This document shows, one piece after another, positions 9,176-16,239 of a stretch of 64,000 bases of DNA. The stretch is from the IMG/VR virus record IMGVR_UViG_3300021197_001995, positions 62,001 to 126,000 of that record; one strand, given 5' to 3'. Source of the DNA: a virus. The notes beneath the pieces are model-generated. The model saw only the letters and a program-made list of their open reading frames with translations. It was not told the origin of the DNA and searched no databases. The stretch's first letter is position 1, and the number at the start of each line of letters is the position of its first letter. The position numbers and the translations under genes were made by a program.

Positions 9176-9707
9176 AGCAAAAATTGAAATGCACCCTAGA
9201 GTGAAGATAAAGGCCCGACGAACCTTGGATGGTAACATCCTTATCTTGGATCACGAAGATATCGACATTGTGTACCTCGAAGAGAAGAGCAAGTGCGTGG
9301 CTTTCCCCAAGGAGAGAATGAGTGACAAGGTGTACGCTGCACAGGATAGGATGTTTTCATTCCTCGCGAGAAAGGGTATAATTACACACTCCAGCATCAA
9401 AGGCGGAAACGTTTATGGATCTATGGAGGCAGAGGTTATGGAGTCTAAGATTCCAGGCATAGATGCGACTCAGGCATTTTTGTACACTTTGAATGAATAC
9501 CTCACAGGGGAGAAGCCATACTTCAAGACTGCAGCCGAATTTGATGATGACCGGTTGAACTCTCTATTGAGACCTTCCGATGAGGACTCAACTGAACTTG
9601 GCGACGTGCCACAATCGGATAGAAAGGGATCGATGCACAAGCAAATCGGACCATACGGCTTTCAATATAACTACTCGCTTATTCGAGAAGATGAAAGTGC
9701 GGACTAA
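9165..9707 (+). CDS. Conserved head-module protein, unknown
   Basis: 180 residues, soluble, with a basic N-terminus and a C-terminal Asp/Ser-rich stretch before 'QIGPYGFQYNYS'. It starts inside the preceding gene and its stop shares a base with the next ATG (TAATG). No recognised domain. The compact operon between portal and protease suggests a morphogenesis role. Confidence 0.55.
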   Translation: MTIKAKIEMHPRVKIKARRTLDGNILILDHEDIDIVYLEEKSKCVAFPKERMSDKVYAAQDRMFSFLARKGIITHSSIKGGNVYGSMEAEVMESKIPGIDATQAFLYTLNEYLTGEKPYFKTAAEFDDDRLNSLLRPSDEDSTELGDVPQSDRKGSMHKQIGPYGFQYNYSLIREDESAD

Positions 9708-10045
9708 TGAACTTTATTTGGTTTTGTCTTATTTCGTATGGCCTTACGCAACTCCTCGTATACGGAAAGATATTCGACCCAATCCGCCCAAAGTCCGGAA
9801 AGTTAGGGCAATTGCTTAGGTGCCCAATGTGCACTGGCTTTTGGGTAGGTTTATTTTTATGGTTCGTAAAGGACTACACTCAACTAATTACTTTTGACGA
9901 TTCTTTTGTCACAGGTCTCCTATTGGGATCAGCCGGCTCAGCCGCGGCCTATGTAGGGACCATGGTTTTCTGCGACGATGGAATAAAAGTTTACAAACTG
10001 GTCAACATAGAAAGGAGTGAGATAAATGCGAATAACGAGCACTAA
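9707..10045 (+). CDS. Small membrane protein with CPMCTGFW motif, DUF1360-like
   Basis: 112 residues with three hydrophobic segments (about 2-18, 43-58 and 66-90). A 'LRCPMCTGFWVG' motif follows the first segment; the pattern of a Cys-x-x-Cys next to Gly-Phe-Trp recalls DUF1360-type membrane proteins of phages and bacilli, but that match is from memory and tentative. A membrane protein is unusual in the middle of a head operon. Function unknown. Confidence 0.5.
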   Translation: MNFIWFCLISYGLTQLLVYGKIFDPIRPKSGKLGQLLRCPMCTGFWVGLFLWFVKDYTQLITFDDSFVTGLLLGSAGSAAAYVGTMVFCDDGIKVYKLVNIERSEINANNEH

Positions 10046-10120
10046 ATGGAGATTACCCCGGGTCCGCCGGTGTTGCAATGGAAAATAGACGACGCGGGTG
10101 ACCCCCGCTTTGAGGAATAA
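10046..10120 (+). CDS. Possible 24-residue peptide gene
   Basis: ATG follows the preceding TAA directly and the frame ends two bases before the prohead protease ATG, filling the gap exactly. Composition is proline-rich then acidic (ITPGPPVLQWKIDDAGD). No own Shine-Dalgarno is obvious, so it would need translational coupling. T4-like phages do have small prohead-core genes here, but this could be chance. Confidence 0.3.
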   Translation: MEITPGPPVLQWKIDDAGDPRFEE

Positions 10121-10121
10121 A

Positions 10122-10730
10122 ATGAAATTACTAAGAGAATATTACGAACTATGTGACGGCGGCGTCTGCCAAGACCTTCTAACAGAAGACGAAAAGAGGC
10201 GAGTGGCGGAAGGAAAGGTTACAATTCTATCCGGAGTTATGCAAATGTCAGAAACTCAAAACGGAAACGGAAGAGTTTATCCGCATGCCATTTTAGAAAG
10301 AGAAGTACAAAGCTACATGAACATGGTGGAATCCAGAAGAGCCCTCGGGGAGCTTGATCATCCAGATACTAGTGTTGTGAACTTGTCCAACGCATCTCAT
10401 TTGGTTACAAAGATTTGGATGGAAGACAACAAGTGCATGGGTAAAATTGAAGTGCTAAACACCCCATCCGGTAGAGTTCTTCAAGAGCTAGTTAATGCCG
10501 GCGTCAAGCTTGGCATCTCTTCTAGAGGTCTAGGCAGTGTGACAGAATCTAACGGAGTTACAATGGTAGAGGAAGACTTCCAGTTGATTTGTTTCGACAT
10601 GGTCTCCGATCCATCAACCCCGGGTGCGTTTATGATGACAGAGGCCAAACAACCATCTAACATCTTTACGCCGGCAGACAAGATCAATCGAGCATTGACG
10701 AGCTTTTTATACAAGTTTGGAGAAAAATGA
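10122..10730 (+). CDS. 21: Prohead core protease (gp21-like)
   Basis: Serine protease that degrades scaffold and trims the capsid protein during head maturation. The ATG at 10122 has GAGGA five bases upstream. 202 residues, close to T4 gp21 (212). Motifs of the T4/herpes-type prohead protease are visible: 'NGNGRVYPHAILEREV' near residue 47, 'GELDHPD' near 75 (His candidate), 'GISSRGLGSV' near 134 (Ser candidate), and 'FDMVSDPSTPGAFM' near 160. Its presumed substrates, scaffold and capsid protein, lie downstream and carry LxE|A-type sites. Confidence 0.92.
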   Translation: MKLLREYYELCDGGVCQDLLTEDEKRRVAEGKVTILSGVMQMSETQNGNGRVYPHAILEREVQSYMNMVESRRALGELDHPDTSVVNLSNASHLVTKIWMEDNKCMGKIEVLNTPSGRVLQELVNAGVKLGISSRGLGSVTESNGVTMVEEDFQLICFDMVSDPSTPGAFMMTEAKQPSNIFTPADKINRALTSFLYKFGEK

Positions 10731-11137
10731 AAAAGTCAGAACTGAAAAGCATTATTAAAGAATGCGTAAAGGAAATTTTGTTTGAAGAGGGAGTACTCTC
10801 TAACCTGGTAGCAGAAGTTGCATTTGGAATTACAAAGGCTCAAGGACAACTGTTGGAAAACAAAACAGTAAACCAGCCTACTTCCGAAGCCACACTCACA
10901 AAGAGGAAAGAACAAGAAGAACAAAAAAGAAAGCGTCTCTTAGAGACTAAGAAGAAAATGTTAAACGCAATGGGCGGAGAAAGAATGAGTGGAGTCTTCG
11001 AAGGTACAAATCCGCTTCCCAACACAGGGAACTCGAACGGCCACGGCCCCCTTGCAGGACAGGATCCAACTGACGCAGGAGTTGACATCTCCAGTTTATT
11101 TAGCTTAGCAGGCCACAAGTGGCAGAACCTAAAGTAA
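10727..11137 (+). CDS. Head-module protein with coiled coil, unknown
   Basis: 136 residues: a helical N-terminus 'MKKSELKSIIKECVKEIL', a Lys/Glu/Arg coiled coil around residues 60-85, then a Gly/Asn/Pro-rich tail. It overlaps the protease stop (ATGA). Similar small proteins with this N-terminal style are common in marine T4-like phages, without assigned function. Confidence 0.55.
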   Translation: MKKSELKSIIKECVKEILFEEGVLSNLVAEVAFGITKAQGQLLENKTVNQPTSEATLTKRKEQEEQKRKRLLETKKKMLNAMGGERMSGVFEGTNPLPNTGNSNGHGPLAGQDPTDAGVDISSLFSLAGHKWQNLK

Positions 11138-11156
11138 AGAAAGAAAAGGAATTATA

Positions 11157-11393
11157 ATGGGTAGAAGAACACCAGTACACGTGGAAGTGGTAATACACGA
11201 CCAAAGACAAGTTGAAAGAATGATCAAGAAATTCACTAGAAAGTGCAAGAAATCAGGATTGTTTGATGAGTTAAAAGAAAGAAGATACTTCAAGAAGAAG
11301 TCACTCAAGATGAAAGAGAAGAGAGAAAGAAAGAAAAAGCTTTCTCAGAAGTCTACACAAGACTATAAAGACAAATTTGAGAATTTTAAATAG
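11157..11393 (+). CDS. rpsU: Ribosomal protein bS21 homologue
   Basis: 78 residues, very basic. It aligns by eye with bS21 along its length: a short beta start 'VEVVIHDQRQVERMIKKF', then the family hallmark 'FTRKCKKSGLFDELKERRY' (bS21: F-K-x2-C-x-K-S-G-I-x2-E-x3-R-x2-Y), and a Lys/Arg-rich C-terminal helix. In bacteria bS21 sits by the mRNA exit path of the 30S subunit near the anti-Shine-Dalgarno and aids initiation. Phage-encoded bS21 is known from some aquatic phages and is thought to join host ribosomes. Its place just before scaffold and capsid suggests it may favour late-gene translation. Confidence 0.85.
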   Translation: MGRRTPVHVEVVIHDQRQVERMIKKFTRKCKKSGLFDELKERRYFKKKSLKMKEKRERKKKLSQKSTQDYKDKFENFK

Positions 11394-11407
11394 GAGATTA
11401 TTAAAAA

Positions 11408-11815
11408 ATGGCATCAGGATTTAACAACACACCTCCAGCATCGGAGTTTCACAGGCACAGTAGTTGGGGTAGAACCCGTAGACCAAAGAACGTAAATGGC
11501 GCGAGCAGCACAGCACATGCTCTAGACACGACGGCATATTTCACAGAGAACCAGAGGTTCTTGCACGTTGTGTGTGGCACGGCCGCGACAGTTTCAAAGA
11601 TTGAGGTTTATTATCATGGTGCCGGGATATGGTCGGAATTGGTAGAGTCTGTTGATCCGGACGGCAACGGCCAGCACCTAGACACTACCATCGCCGTCGC
11701 TGCTGGCAAAACAAGAATATTTGAAGTTGCCGGAGCAGATAAGGTTAGGATAACCAGAGCCGGCGACAACTCAGACGACACAAAAAAAGTTTGGTTACTT
11801 CTTTCCACCTTCTAA
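11408..11815 (+). CDS. Putative minor head/structural protein
   Basis: 135 residues, largely beta by pattern ('RFLHVVCGTAATVSKIEVYY', later 'TRIFEVAGADKVRITRAGD'). It lies between the bS21 homologue and the scaffold. A compact beta-rich domain at this place could be a capsid decoration or vertex protein, but no family was recognised. Confidence 0.5.
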   Translation: MASGFNNTPPASEFHRHSSWGRTRRPKNVNGASSTAHALDTTAYFTENQRFLHVVCGTAATVSKIEVYYHGAGIWSELVESVDPDGNGQHLDTTIAVAAGKTRIFEVAGADKVRITRAGDNSDDTKKVWLLLSTF

Positions 11816-11874
11816 AGCCTCAAAAATTTTTCCTTCCCTTTAGTTGACCCTAATACTAATTAATAGAGACAAAA

Positions 11875-11882
11875 CTATTTGT
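11875..11882 (+). promoter_or_regulatory. CTATTTGT element before scaffold gene
   Basis: A variant of the CTATTTAT element, preceded by AAAA, in the 104-base gap before scaffold (ATG 11920). Placed as at other virion genes. Weakest member of the set. Confidence 0.28.
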
Positions 11883-11919
11883 TTATACAAAAAAATCACA
11901 ATCGTTAGGAGTCAAAAGA

Positions 11920-13095
11920 ATGTCAAACCTACTTGAAAGAGCCATCATCGATGCAAAAGCCCTCAAGGAAGCCGCCCTCAAGAACGCGGAGCAATTAGTA
12001 GTAGAAAAATACTCAGAAGAAGTAAAGACCGCTATGTCCCGCCTACTGGAGGAAGCCCCAGAGGACGCGATGGGCGATTTCGACGATCTCGGAGCTGAAA
12101 CCGAGATGGGTCTAGAAGACACCGGAGAAGATCTGGGCATGGAGACCGGAGAAGAAGCATCAGAAGAGACTCCACTCGACCCAGACACCGTCATGGGATC
12201 AATCCCCGATGCCTTTTCTGGCGATGACGACGAAATCATAAGCATTAAGCTAGATTCATTGGAAGCTGACTATGAAGATGAGGTCGACGGCCCATTTGCT
12301 TCGGGAGATGAGTTTAATGATGAAGATCTTGGAATCAACATCCTTGATGATGATGAAGAAGACCTTGATTTCGACGACGACATTGAGTTCGACGATGACA
12401 ATGAGGTAGGAGTTGACATTGACATGGACGATGCCCCTACTGCTGACATAACTGCTGACATGATGCAGGAAGTACTCTCCGAGATGGGTCTCGATGAAGA
12501 TGAAATCGATCTTGAAGAGTTAATGGAGAAGGTTCGAGTTGATTTTGAACCACAAAAGTCCGGTTGGGCTGGAACTCCGGAACCTATTATGAAAGAATAT
12601 GAAGCTATGCTACTTGCCAGAGAGCAAGACAGCGAAGTAAAAGAAGAGAACGAGGAACTTCGCAAGAATGTAGCCGCTCTTCAAAAAGAAAACAAGACTT
12701 TAACTTCTGCGGCCACCAAACTGCAGAACCAAAACAAGAAATTTAACACAGCATTTGAAACTATGCAAGAAAAGTTGGAAACCATGAATGTATCTAACGC
12801 AAAGTTGCTGTATATAAACCAGGCCTTAGAGAATGCCTCCTTGAATGAGCGACAAAAAAGAAAAATTGTCGAAGCCATTTCCAAAGCCGAAACAGTACAA
12901 GAAGCAAAGATAGTCTTTGACACTATGAATGAAACTGTTACAACTACTTCAGACGTGAGGAAGAGTGCAACACTGAATGAAATGGTATCGAGACGACCAT
13001 CGCTACTTGTCGCGGCTCGTAATGAGCAACCAAACAAGGACGCCAATCCTTTATTCAATAGAATGCAAAAATTGGCAGGGATAAAGACACAATAA
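11920..13095 (+). CDS. 22: Prohead core scaffold (gp22-like)
   Basis: Internal scaffold around which the capsid assembles; later destroyed by the protease. 391 residues against 269 in T4. A helical start 'MSNLLERAIIDAKALKEAAL' is followed by a long Asp/Glu-rich region (residues ~45-205), then a coiled coil (~225-320), and it ends 'NPLFNRMQKLAGI'. Sites of the (L/I)xE|(A/G) type cut by gp21 are visible at residues 15-18 (LKE|A) and 43-46 (LEE|A). Position immediately before the capsid gene matches T4. Confidence 0.85.
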   Translation: MSNLLERAIIDAKALKEAALKNAEQLVVEKYSEEVKTAMSRLLEEAPEDAMGDFDDLGAETEMGLEDTGEDLGMETGEEASEETPLDPDTVMGSIPDAFSGDDDEIISIKLDSLEADYEDEVDGPFASGDEFNDEDLGINILDDDEEDLDFDDDIEFDDDNEVGVDIDMDDAPTADITADMMQEVLSEMGLDEDEIDLEELMEKVRVDFEPQKSGWAGTPEPIMKEYEAMLLAREQDSEVKEENEELRKNVAALQKENKTLTSAATKLQNQNKKFNTAFETMQEKLETMNVSNAKLLYINQALENASLNERQKRKIVEAISKAETVQEAKIVFDTMNETVTTTSDVRKSATLNEMVSRRPSLLVAARNEQPNKDANPLFNRMQKLAGIKTQ

Positions 13096-13106
13096 ATCTT
13101 ATAGAA

Positions 13107-13117
13107 AAGGAGGTGAT
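13107..13117 (+). promoter_or_regulatory. Full-length Shine-Dalgarno of capsid gene
   Basis: AAGGAGGTGAT is complementary over 11 bases to the canonical 16S rRNA 3' end; the GGAGG core ends ten bases before ATG. It is the strongest site seen in the window, fitting the most abundant virion protein. Confidence 0.85.
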
Positions 13118-13123
13118 TTTATA

Positions 13124-15025
13124 ATGTCTGTTTTACAAAAACTAACAGAGGGCGTTCAGTCTCGCGATATGCAAGCTGAAGGCGCCGCTCTACTAAACAA
13201 ATGGGAAGCTACTGGCTTGCTTGAGGGTCTTAACGAAGGCTCACACAAGCAGGGTATGGCTATGCTTCTCGAAAACCAAGCTAAGGAGCTTCTTCGCGAA
13301 GCTTCAGCTATGGGTGCCGGTGATGTCGAAGGCTTCGCAGCCGTCGCATTTCCAATCGTTCGCCGTGTATTCGGTGGATTGATCGCTAACGATCTCGTCA
13401 GCGTTCAGCCAATGAGCCTGCCATCAGGTCTCATTTTCTTCCTTGATTTTATCAAGAGCCCCGACAAGCGCGGAGGCGACGGTTCGTCGATCTATGGCGG
13501 AAACAAGGTAGGTAAAGAAATTCAAACTGGTGTTGACTTGAGCCCAGCTCATTCTGATGCCGGTGCATCACCGCTTAGCGCTGGTGGTTTCTACGACTTC
13601 AATACTGGTTTTGCTCACGCTACTGGTTCTGTTGTAGACCCGGCCAAGACGGCCACAGTCAACGCGTCAGTCGCCGCGGCCGAGCGAGTAGCGCTTGTTT
13701 CAGATACGCCAGTTACTTTAACTGGTCAGAAGACTATCGCAGATTTCAACGCCAGCACAGCAGCCGGCGAAGCCCTGAGAAAACTAGTTGATTTTGACCC
13801 AGATCTCTTGGCCATTACTGCCACCGCAACGAGAGTTGTACTTTTGGATCTTCCGATCCCATCAGACTTGAACAGAGACGCACTATCTGCTGTCAAGCTC
13901 GAAAGGTCAGCTGACAAGCGCATCGGAGCTTGTCTCGATGCTTCTGACGGTGAAGTAATCGATCGACTTTCTGTCGGTTGCCGACAGATCAGAAGACTAA
14001 CGAAGTTGGTCGACACTACTGGAAACGGTACCGTAGATAAGCTTCGAGTTTGCATCATCAATAACGACGCAGACGTCGCTATTACTGATAATAATGATAG
14101 CGAGGGCCCATCGGTCATCTTAAATACTCATCAGATCGAGATACAAAGCTATCCGAAGGCTGATCAGCTTGAAGCTGTATCCGGCGGCGTTGGTGCAGTT
14201 AATCTTGTCGGTACTGACGGTAGCGGCATACCACTTGAAAGCGCAGCTGACATGGCTGAGATCGACATCAAGGTCGACTCAATCGCAGTCACCGCACAGA
14301 CCAAGAAACTGAAGGCCAAATGGTCTCCAGAACTCGGTCAGGACCTCAACGCATACCACAACTTGGATGCAGAGGTTGAGCTTACTGGTATTCTTTCAGA
14401 GCAGATTGCTTTGGAAATCGACCGTGAGCTTCTCGGTGACCTTGTAAACGGTGCAACTGCTGGTACTCGTTACTGGAGCCGTGCACCTGGTTTATTCGTA
14501 GACTCAAGTGGCGCAGAGGTTGGTGCTTCTTCGGCAGCACCTGACTTCACTGGCACTGTCAGTGAATGGTATGAGACTCTCATTGAAACCATCAATGATG
14601 TTTCAGCCCAGATCCACAGAAAGACACTCCGAGGCGGAGCAAACTTTGTTGTTTGTTCTCCTGAGGTTGCTAACATCTTGGAATTCACCAGTGGTTTCCG
14701 CGCAAGCGTAACTGCTGACCAGGATCGTGGTACCATCGGTGCTGTTAAGTCTGGATCTTTGAGCAAGAAGTTTGACGTTTATGTTGATCCTTACTTTGTT
14801 CGAAACGTGATCCTCGTTGGTCGTAAGGGTAGTTCATTCCTCGAAAGTGGATTTGTCTACGCCCCATACGTACCATTGCAGGTCACACCAACCATTTTCG
14901 GTACGGAAGACTTCGTGCCACGTAAGGGTGTCATGACTCGTTACGCCAAGAAGATGGTTCGACCAGATATGTATGGTCTAGTTGTCGTTCGTGGTCTCCT
15001 CGGTGAGGCAGGAAAGACAGCCTAA
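13124..15025 (+). CDS. 23: Major capsid protein (gp23-like)
   Basis: Forms the head hexamers. 633 residues, longer than T4 gp23 (521). N-terminal assembly peptide followed by T4-type 'GFAAVAFPIVRRVFGGLIAN' near residue 70, 'PSGLIFFLDF' near 102 and the long spine region. The C-terminal part 'KVFSK'-like core reads 'GSLSKKFDVYVDPYF' near 545, then 'YAPYVPLQVTPTIFGTEDF' near 583. The extra ~110 residues lie in the middle (about 165-395), where T4 gp23 has its insertion domain. A gp21-type site LRE|A at residues 57-60 matches the place where T4 removes its 65-residue prepeptide. A terminator follows. Confidence 0.95.
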   Translation: MSVLQKLTEGVQSRDMQAEGAALLNKWEATGLLEGLNEGSHKQGMAMLLENQAKELLREASAMGAGDVEGFAAVAFPIVRRVFGGLIANDLVSVQPMSLPSGLIFFLDFIKSPDKRGGDGSSIYGGNKVGKEIQTGVDLSPAHSDAGASPLSAGGFYDFNTGFAHATGSVVDPAKTATVNASVAAAERVALVSDTPVTLTGQKTIADFNASTAAGEALRKLVDFDPDLLAITATATRVVLLDLPIPSDLNRDALSAVKLERSADKRIGACLDASDGEVIDRLSVGCRQIRRLTKLVDTTGNGTVDKLRVCIINNDADVAITDNNDSEGPSVILNTHQIEIQSYPKADQLEAVSGGVGAVNLVGTDGSGIPLESAADMAEIDIKVDSIAVTAQTKKLKAKWSPELGQDLNAYHNLDAEVELTGILSEQIALEIDRELLGDLVNGATAGTRYWSRAPGLFVDSSGAEVGASSAAPDFTGTVSEWYETLIETINDVSAQIHRKTLRGGANFVVCSPEVANILEFTSGFRASVTADQDRGTIGAVKSGSLSKKFDVYVDPYFVRNVILVGRKGSSFLESGFVYAPYVPLQVTPTIFGTEDFVPRKGVMTRYAKKMVRPDMYGLVVVRGLLGEAGKTA

Positions 15026-15053
15026 TAGTTAATTTAATTAACAATTAGAAAAC

Positions 15054-15095
15054 AAAGCCCTCGGTCATTAATTTGGTCGGGGGTTTCGTTTTTTC
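15054..15095 (+). terminator. Intrinsic terminator after capsid gene
   Basis: CCCTCG (15058) pairs with CGGGGG (15078-15083), with flanking A/T pairs, and is followed by TTTCGTTTTTT. Placed 29 bases after the capsid stop. Confidence 0.75.
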
Positions 15096-15146
15096 TGCGA
15101 CTAATTATTGTACATAGAATGAATCTACCCAGTTTCATGACATGAT

Positions 15147-15154
15147 TATAAATG
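15147..15154 (+). promoter_or_regulatory. T4-late-like TATAAATG element
   Basis: One mismatch from the T4 late promoter TATAAATA; 35 bases before the ATG at 15189 and directly after a terminator, so a promoter is expected here. No -35 box seen, as for T4 late promoters. Confidence 0.4.
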
Positions 15155-15188
15155 GTTAAAACCAAAAAAACCAATGGAGGGTTATAAA

Positions 15189-15713
15189 ATGGGTACAAAA
15201 AGAATAGGCCTGGCGAGAGTCGAGGCACTAATGGAGAATTTGAAGAGAGATCTGGCACTAGGTGGATCCACAATTAGCGGCAACCAGAGAAAGTGCGTGA
15301 CATTAACCGACGCGGCTGCTGCGGAAGCTATACGTTCGGCACTGACAGTGGCTGAGTCTGGAACAATATTCGTCGTTCCAGCACTGACTGGCGACACCCA
15401 GACTTTGGACCTGCCAGCGCACAATGCAGCCATGGTTGGCACAACGTATACGTTCACCATGGCCGCTACCGCGGGACAGATACTTACTATCAGCACTCCT
15501 GGCGCCGAAAAGATTGTCGGATGTGTTCCTAAGGGTGATGGTGACAATAACGCGGCCTCAGCTGCCAACGACTCAGTGTCTTTTGCCGCTACAGCAATTA
15601 TTGGCACACATTTTTCACTGACGTGTGTCTCTGCTACAGCAGGCGTCGCATGGCTTCTGCATGATGTTGTAGAGGGTGTTGCGGCCAACACAGGCACTGT
15701 CGTCTTGGCATAA
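15189..15713 (+). CDS. Putative head decoration protein
   Basis: The ATG at 15189 has GGAGGG seven bases upstream; an ATG at 15174 overlaps that site and is rejected. 174 residues, Ala/Thr/Gly-rich and beta-patterned, with repeated short strands ('TYTFTMAATAGQILTIST'). It is a single-gene unit between two terminators right after the capsid gene, so it is probably made in quantity with the head. A decoration or head-fibre protein is plausible. No family recognised. Confidence 0.55.
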   Translation: MGTKRIGLARVEALMENLKRDLALGGSTISGNQRKCVTLTDAAAAEAIRSALTVAESGTIFVVPALTGDTQTLDLPAHNAAMVGTTYTFTMAATAGQILTISTPGAEKIVGCVPKGDGDNNAASAANDSVSFAATAIIGTHFSLTCVSATAGVAWLLHDVVEGVAANTGTVVLA

Positions 15714-15743
15714 AAGCGACGCTTAAGATTTAGCAAATCTTCT

Positions 15744-15778
15744 AAACCCCCTTCCAATTCTTGGTTGGGGGTTTTTTT
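15744..15778 (+). terminator. Strong intrinsic terminator
   Basis: AAACCCCC pairs with GGGGGTTT around an inner CCAA/TTGG helix, followed by seven T. Ends the one-gene unit after the capsid gene. Confidence 0.9.
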
Positions 15779-15787
15779 ATATCCAAC

Positions 15788-15796
15788 CTATTTATA
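15788..15796 (+). promoter_or_regulatory. CTATTTATA element, candidate late promoter
   Basis: CTATTTATA lies ten bases after a terminator and 24 bases before ATG 15820, so a transcription start is expected here. Same element as at 16201, 55065 and 61587. Confidence 0.5.
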
Positions 15797-15819
15797 ATAT
15801 AACACGAAAGGATACTCCC

Positions 15820-16179
15820 ATGGGTAAGAAATCAAGAAAATTAAGAAGTCCGAAGTATGCAGTCAAGGCTGCTGGCCTACGAAACGCTGTAGCAAGACTT
15901 CGAGGCCAAGTAACAGAAGCAGTAGAGCCAGTAGTGGAGCCAGTAGTGGAGCCAGTAACAGAGATTGCCACGAAAACTGTTGAACCAGCACAAGAGGAGC
16001 CAAAGGAAAACCCTAATGCACTAAAGTTTATTAAAGAAGACAAGGAAATCCAGATTGAGGATCCAGATCTAGCAATTAAAACGCCCCCGGAAGCTAAGAA
16101 AACCTCTACAGCCACCCCAAAGAAAACGACTTCCACGACCCGTAGAAGGCGAACTACCAAAACAAAACAAGACTCCTAG
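15820..16179 (+). CDS. Low-complexity basic protein, unknown
   Basis: 119 residues: a basic N-terminus (MGKKSRKLRSPKYAVK), a Val-Glu-Pro repeat stretch (three copies of a VVEPV-like unit, visible as a direct repeat in DNA near 15925-15955), and a Thr/Lys/Arg-rich tail ending in TTRRRRTTKTK. Probably disordered. Gene position between capsid and neck suggests a virion or DNA-associated protein. No family. Confidence 0.45.
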   Translation: MGKKSRKLRSPKYAVKAAGLRNAVARLRGQVTEAVEPVVEPVVEPVTEIATKTVEPAQEEPKENPNALKFIKEDKEIQIEDPDLAIKTPPEAKKTSTATPKKTTSTTRRRRTTKTKQDS

Positions 16180-16200
16180 GCTATTTGTCCATACCACCAA

Positions 16201-16209
16201 CTATTTATA
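16201..16209 (+). promoter_or_regulatory. CTATTTATA element, candidate late promoter
   Basis: CTATTTATA, preceded by CCAA, 30 bases before ATG 16240. A second, weaker CTATTTGT lies at 16181. Same element as at 15788. Confidence 0.45.
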
Positions 16210-16239
16210 ATGATAAACTATAACTAGCGAGGGACAATT

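Noticed and set aside
10040-10125. Possible tRNA in the GC-rich gap before the prohead protease
   Set aside because: No acceptor stem or T-arm pattern (GTTCGAxxC) could be formed.
15174-15188. Earlier ATG for the decoration protein
   Set aside because: It overlaps the ribosome site GGAGGG that serves the ATG at 15189.
15182-15757. 191-codon minus-strand frame opposite the decoration protein
   Set aside because: It runs across a terminator, lacks a Shine-Dalgarno, and the plus-strand gene has a clear start and a structural composition.
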